In this document: piece after piece, positions 16,727 through 20,308 of the stretch
Numbering within the stretch: the first letter of the stretch is position 1
Layout: each line of letters starts with the position of its first letter
Source: Rachicladosporium sp. CCFEE 5018
Lineage: Eukaryota > Ascomycota > Dothideomycetes > Cladosporiales > Cladosporiaceae
DNA length: 20,308 nt
Direction: 5' to 3'
Assembly: GCA_002077045.2 (NCBI GenBank)
Contig: KZ111145.1
Span: forward strand, 913,841-934,148
Program-made: the position numbers and the translations under genes
Notes under the pieces: generated by a model
Seen by the model: the letters and a program-made list of their open reading frames with translations, nothing else
Database searches by the model: none
What the model was told of the DNA's origin: nothing

Positions 16727-19045
16727 CTATCTAATCCCCTTCGCAGCCTCCACAAACCGCTTTATCTTGCCCAGGTCCTGCACTCCATCAGTCTCAACAC
16801 CACTACTTACATCCACGCCAACGATCCTCGCTCCTTCCTCCTTACCAAACTTCCCCAACACCTCACTAACATTGTCCGGCGTCAAGCCGCCAGCAAAAAG
16901 CACCCTTAGCCCCTCATCCTTCCTCAGCACGCCTTCCACTTCACTGACATCCAGCTGCGCCCCACTACCGCCACCAGAGGAGTCAAGCAGAGGCAGTGCG
17001 TGTGCGCCACGAGTACTGAGGCCAGCATCACCTGGCTCGAACGAGCGAATCACAGGTACAGGGATCAGACGAGCCCATTCGAGAGGCTCGTTGCCGTGGA
17101 GCTGGACGATGTCGAGGTTCAGTAGCTTCTGCTGCTGTAGGATGTAGTCTAGTGGTTGGTTCTGGAAGACGCCGACGAGGAGAGCGCGGCTTGAGTGTTG
17201 TACGAAATGAGTGGTTGTGTGAATGAAATAGGACGAGGCCGTATTCGGTGATGAGATGGGAGCTGAGCTAGACGAGCTGGGCTTGGAAGTGTTCTGCACT
17301 GTCTTGGAGATCGCGAGAGCTGTTTCAGTGCTGACGCAGCGTTTGCGGCCGTTCACGAGGATGATGCCAATGAGATCTGCGCCTGCTTCGATGGCAGTTT
17401 GAGCTGCTTCTGCACTTCGAGTGCCGCAGATCTTCACGAGCAGCTTCGTAACCTTCTTTCGCTGCACCTGTTGCGTGTCGCCACCGAGAAGTTCTCCAAT
17501 GAATTTGGTAGTGTCCTTGGCACGCATGAGTGCTTCACCTACCAGCACTGCACCAACGCCTGTCTTCAAGTATGGCTCGACATCTTGAGGCCCAGTGATT
17601 CCAGATAGTGCACACAGGATCGTGTCTTTCGGTACCATCTCAATCAGTCGACTCGTCGTTTCCATGTCGACGTCGAAAGTGGTGAGATTGCGGTTGTTCA
17701 CCCCGATCACCTTGGAGCCCAGCTCAACTGCGGTCTTCATCTCATCGGCGGTGTTGACCTCAACGACGGCCTCCATGCCCAAGCTTTGACCGTACTTGTA
17801 CAGTCTCGTCAATAGCTCAGCGTCGAGCATCTTCACAATGAGCAAGAATGTGTCAGCGCCTGCCAGACGTCCTTCCAGGATCTGGTACTCGTCGAAGATG
17901 AATTCTTTGCGCAGCACTGCCGGCCGATTCGGCATGCCCTCTAATGCGCGCCTCACTGACCGCAGTCCATCTATCGATCCCTTGAACCAATCCGGCTCCG
18001 TGAGGACGCTGATAGTGCTTGCGCCTGCCATGGCGTATGTTCGCGCTTGCGCCGCTGGATGTGCTGAAAGTGATATGATGCCCTTACTAGGCGACGCTCG
18101 CTTGATCTCAGCCATCAGAGACAGCTTGTATGGCGACTGTCGCAAGCGTGCGGGAAAATCGATCACTTCAGGTGCGAGGTCCAAGTCGTAGTCTGCTTGC
18201 AAATCGTCGGGTCGATAGTCTGGGACAAGCTTTTGCGCAGCCACGAGCTCTTTCCGACGATCGTAGATACGGTCGAGGATACTGCCCTTGCTGGATCCAT
18301 TGGATGTAATGTTGGCGGCTTTTGTCGTGCCGTTAGTCTGTGGCTTCGATTGCTTCTGCAGTCGCTCGTTCTCAGCCCAAGTCCCGCCTTGCATGTGCAG
18401 AAAGTTCTTCAGCATAGTCCTCCCGCCTGCGGTAAGTATGCTTTCGGGATGGAATTGCACGCCCTCAACAAGGAACTCCTTGTGGCGAACACCCATAATC
18501 ACGCCCTTACCGCCATCTGGTCCAGCAGCAATCCAAGATGATACCTCCAGTACCTCGGGTAGTGTTGGGTGAGTTCCAGCAAGTGAATGATACCTTGTCA
18601 CGGGAAGGTCCTGTGAAAGATCGGCATAGACTCCCTTACTATCATGGCGAAGTGGCGAGGTTTTGCCGTGCAAAACCTCTCCGGTCTGCGACACAGTACC
18701 GCCGAATACCGAGAAGATACATTGCTCGCCCATACATACTCCAAGGATTGGGATTTTGCTGGAGAAGTGCTTGATTGCATCCTTAGATATTCCCGAGTCT
18801 GTCTCGGGATGGCCTGGCCCGGGCGAGACGACAAGCTGCGTTGGCTTGAGATCTATCAGCTCCTCGAGCGTGATCTCATCGTTGCGGTACACTGTGACCG
18901 AGGCACCCTCAAGTACGAGATACTGGTAGACATTCCACGTGAAGGAGTCATAGTTGTCGATCAGGATCAGATTCGAAGCGGTGGCAATAGGCTCTGCAGC
19001 CTCTGGCTGTTGTGGTGAGTGGTCGATGAGATCAATGTCCGGCAT
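16727..19045 (-). CDS. trpC: Trifunctional tryptophan enzyme: glutamine amidotransferase / InGPS / PRAI
   Basis: An uninterrupted 772-residue frame starting at the ATG at 19045 (three more codons upstream begin only with TTG). Residues about 26-220 are the class I glutamine amidotransferase of anthranilate synthase component II: nucleophile Cys104 in GVCMGEQC, and His199 and Glu201 in QFHPES. Residues about 253-522 are indole-3-glycerol-phosphate synthase: AEIKRASPSKG (Lys315), LRKEFI and GVNNRNL. Residues about 535-772 are phosphoribosylanthranilate isomerase: Cys540 in KICGTRS and Asp745 in GVDVSSGVE, with a Ser-rich insertion near 585-605. The domain order G-C-F is the standard fungal fusion. 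It supplies NH3 to anthranilate synthase component I (encoded elsewhere) and carries out two later steps of tryptophan synthesis in the cytosol. Divergent from mbp1. Confidence 0.97.
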   Translation of the reverse strand: MPDIDLIDHSPQQPEAAEPIATASNLILIDNYDSFTWNVYQYLVLEGASVTVYRNDEITLEELIDLKPTQLVVSPGPGHPETDSGISKDAIKHFSSKIPILGVCMGEQCIFSVFGGTVSQTGEVLHGKTSPLRHDSKGVYADLSQDLPVTRYHSLAGTHPTLPEVLEVSSWIAAGPDGGKGVIMGVRHKEFLVEGVQFHPESILTAGGRTMLKNFLHMQGGTWAENERLQKQSKPQTNGTTKAANITSNGSSKGSILDRIYDRRKELVAAQKLVPDYRPDDLQADYDLDLAPEVIDFPARLRQSPYKLSLMAEIKRASPSKGIISLSAHPAAQARTYAMAGASTISVLTEPDWFKGSIDGLRSVRRALEGMPNRPAVLRKEFIFDEYQILEGRLAGADTFLLIVKMLDAELLTRLYKYGQSLGMEAVVEVNTADEMKTAVELGSKVIGVNNRNLTTFDVDMETTSRLIEMVPKDTILCALSGITGPQDVEPYLKTGVGAVLVGEALMRAKDTTKFIGELLGGDTQQVQRKKVTKLLVKICGTRSAEAAQTAIEAGADLIGIILVNGRKRCVSTETALAISKTVQNTSKPSSSSSAPISSPNTASSYFIHTTTHFVQHSSRALLVGVFQNQPLDYILQQQKLLNLDIVQLHGNEPLEWARLIPVPVIRSFEPGDAGLSTRGAHALPLLDSSGGGSGAQLDVSEVEGVLRKDEGLRVLFAGGLTPDNVSEVLGKFGKEEGARIVGVDVSSGVETDGVQDLGKIKRFVEAAKGIR

Positions 19046-19067
19046 CTTGACCAATTGTCGAGTCGCG

Positions 19068-19073
19068 TCACAT
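19068..19073 (-). promoter_or_regulatory. Start-stop upstream ORF before trpC
   Basis: On the - strand ATG is followed directly by TGA (19073-19068), 22 nt before the trpC ATG at 19045. If transcribed, it is a minimal ORF of the kind that can stall or divert ribosomes. Its presence in the mRNA is likely because it is so close to the start, but not proven. Confidence 0.5.
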
Positions 19074-19185
19074 GCACAAAGGCTGTCTATGTTTGCTCGA
19101 AAGTGAATGGCACAGTTTGTTGTAGCTTGCTCCCGACATTGTAGCGGGAGCTTATTGCCGACTAACGCCGACGTGCGACCACTTT

Positions 19186-19200
19186 ACGCGACCGTCGCGT
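19186..19200. promoter_or_regulatory. Perfect palindrome with two CGCG cores
   Basis: ACGCGAC-C-GTCGCGT has 7-bp arms around one base. Each arm contains ACGCG, close to the MluI cell-cycle box core, so it could be a dimeric or double MBF-type site. Confidence 0.5.
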
Positions 19201-19279
19201 GTTCCTCCACCACCACACCTGGACCACACTACACATATTGTCACATACTGCAACGGCATCGGCTACACACTATCGCTTG

Positions 19280-19285
19280 ACGCGT
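19280..19285. promoter_or_regulatory. MluI cell-cycle box (MCB), ACGCGT
   Basis: An exact ACGCGT lies 24 bp before the mbp1 ATG. MCB is the site bound by Mbp1 (MBF) in yeasts, so this suggests autoregulation or cell-cycle control of mbp1 and possibly trpC. At 24 bp from the ATG it may be in the leader rather than upstream of the transcription start. Confidence 0.5.
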
Positions 19286-19308
19286 CTAACACAATTTAGA
19301 TCGCCAAT

Positions 19309-20308
19309 ATGACCGACAAGGTCTATTCCGCGACGTACTCGAACGGTGCGCATAGGTTCTACTTTAGGTCGCGGTATGGGATGTTCTAATTTGTTCGCAG
19401 TACCGGTGTACGAGTGCAACATTGACGGTAATCATGTGATGCGCCGCCGAGCCGACGACTGGATCAATGCGACCCACATCCTCAAGGTCGCAGAGTACGA
19501 TAAGCCGTCACGCACGCGCATCTTGGAGCGAGAGGTACAGAAGGGAGTTCATGAGAAGGTGCAAGGAGGTTACGGCAAATACCAAGGTAGGTCACGTGTG
19601 CGCATGATGATGCGTGGGGTGAGGCGGCACTTGATATTGAGACGGCATAGGTACTTGGATTCCGCTCGCAGAAGGTAGGCTGTTGGCAGAGCGCAACGGC
19701 GTGCTCGAGAAGATGAAGCCTATCTTCGATTACGTCCCCGGTGACAAAACGCCACCTCCTGCGCCAAAGCACGCCACAGCAGCTTCCGGTAAGCCTCGCA
19801 CCGCTCGACAACCGGCACAACAGAGGAAGCCGGCAATCCGTAAGTCCAATCCAGCGCCTCGACAAGCAGCCGCACACTTATCGCCAGTAGCTACATACGC
19901 CGCGATGGATGCTCGCTACGAGCAGAATGATCCCCACATGCACGAGCGTGCCACAACTCCGAGTAATGAGACTGTAGCGTCGGAGTCAGTGTTTGATGGC
20001 TACGACACTCACCCGTACGGCTCATCTCGCAAGCGCAGACGCATTGCAGATGACCCGCAGGCGCAGGCAGACACGCAGCATCAGCTCTGGGCAGATGAGC
20101 TCCTTGACTACTATGTTTTGCTAGGCACTTCACCTGAGACAGCTCAGTCACCTCCACAGCCTCCTGAGGGGGCTGATCTCGACAGACCCATAGATGATCA
20201 GGGTCACACCGCGCTTCACTGGGGTGCTGCTATGGGCGACATCGATATGGTAAAGAAGCTCATCCGCGACAACGCACAGATTGACGTTCAGTCACGCGCC
20301 GGCGAGAC
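19309..20308 (+). CDS. MBP1: APSES cell-cycle transcription factor Mbp1 (5' part; cut by window end)
   Basis: Exons: 19309-19345, 19401-19586 and 19651 to the window edge. The introns are 55 bp (GTGCGC..CGCAG) and 64 bp (GTAGGT..CATAG), each splitting a codon after its first base. The start MTDKVYSATYSN then V at the junction is the normal Mbp1 opening. The APSES DNA-binding domain (about residues 4-110) has NHVMRRRADDWINATHILK, GVHEKVQGGYGKYQ and then TWIPLAEG across intron 2. A linker with a basic nuclear-signal-like SSRKRRRI follows, and the ankyrin repeats begin at about residue 257 (DQGHTALHWGAAMGD). The frame is open to the last base, 293 codons in view; the rest of the ankyrin part and the C-terminal domain lie outside. 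Mbp1 with Swi6 forms MBF, which drives G1/S genes. Confidence 0.95.

Larger units (their letters stand above)
19046..19308. promoter_or_regulatory. Divergent promoter region of trpC and mbp1
   Basis: 263 bp separate the two ATGs. It contains the MCB at 19280, a CGCG palindrome at 19186-19200, a further GTCGCGTC at 19062-19069 and a minimal upstream ORF for trpC. I found no exact TGACTC core for cross-pathway (CPC1/Gcn4) control, only a split TGACGCGACTC on the - strand. Confidence 0.7.

Noticed and set aside
19046..19054. Three-codon N-terminal extension of trpC
   Set aside because: It begins with TTG; the first ATG is at 19045.
1..20308. Mobile element, CRISPR array, secondary-metabolite cluster or new defence system
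   Set aside because: No transposase, terminal repeats, repeat-spacer array or clustered biosynthetic enzymes were seen; the genes are mainly housekeeping.

Overview
This window is nuclear DNA of a filamentous ascomycete (Pezizomycotina, most likely a Dothideomycete). The signs are short GT-AG introns of 53-75 bp with CTRAY branch sites, GC-rich codon use, a trifunctional tryptophan gene fused as G-C-F, and recognisable fungal orthologues (Nup188, Mbp1, complex I NDUFB7, a proteinase K-like subtilase). The genus cannot be named from the sequence alone.

Layout, left to right. Position 1-504 holds the 3' end of an unidentified + strand gene. A 1.8 kb spacer leads to a secreted subtilisin-like protease (2292-3549, +, one intron). 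Positions 3550-4941 and 6660-8221 flank a C2H2-type zinc-finger gene (4942-6659, -). Each flank carries one copy of a diverged, frame-broken paralogous sequence. Nup188 follows (8222-13597, -, intronless, 1791 aa). It shares a 307-bp divergent promoter region with a small three-exon gene, the complex I subunit NDUFB7/B18 (13905-14313, +). No single frame of that gene is longer than a short ORF, so it is easily missed. A BRCT-domain protein with a probable WGR-like second domain (14586-16213, -) and the trifunctional trpC gene (16727-19045, -) follow. The window ends in the 5' part of the APSES cell-cycle transcription factor Mbp1 (19309 to the window edge, +).

Most of the window is housekeeping: nuclear pore, respiratory chain, tryptophan synthesis and G1/S control. 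The more variable part is about 3.5-8.2 kb, with the zinc-finger gene and the decayed paralogues. The most testable regulatory signals lie in the 263-bp trpC/mbp1 divergent promoter. It has an exact MluI cell-cycle box (ACGCGT, the site class bound by Mbp1), a CGCG-containing perfect palindrome, and a start-stop upstream ORF just before trpC. I found no convincing new defence, mobile or biosynthetic system, and no tRNA, rRNA or CRISPR.
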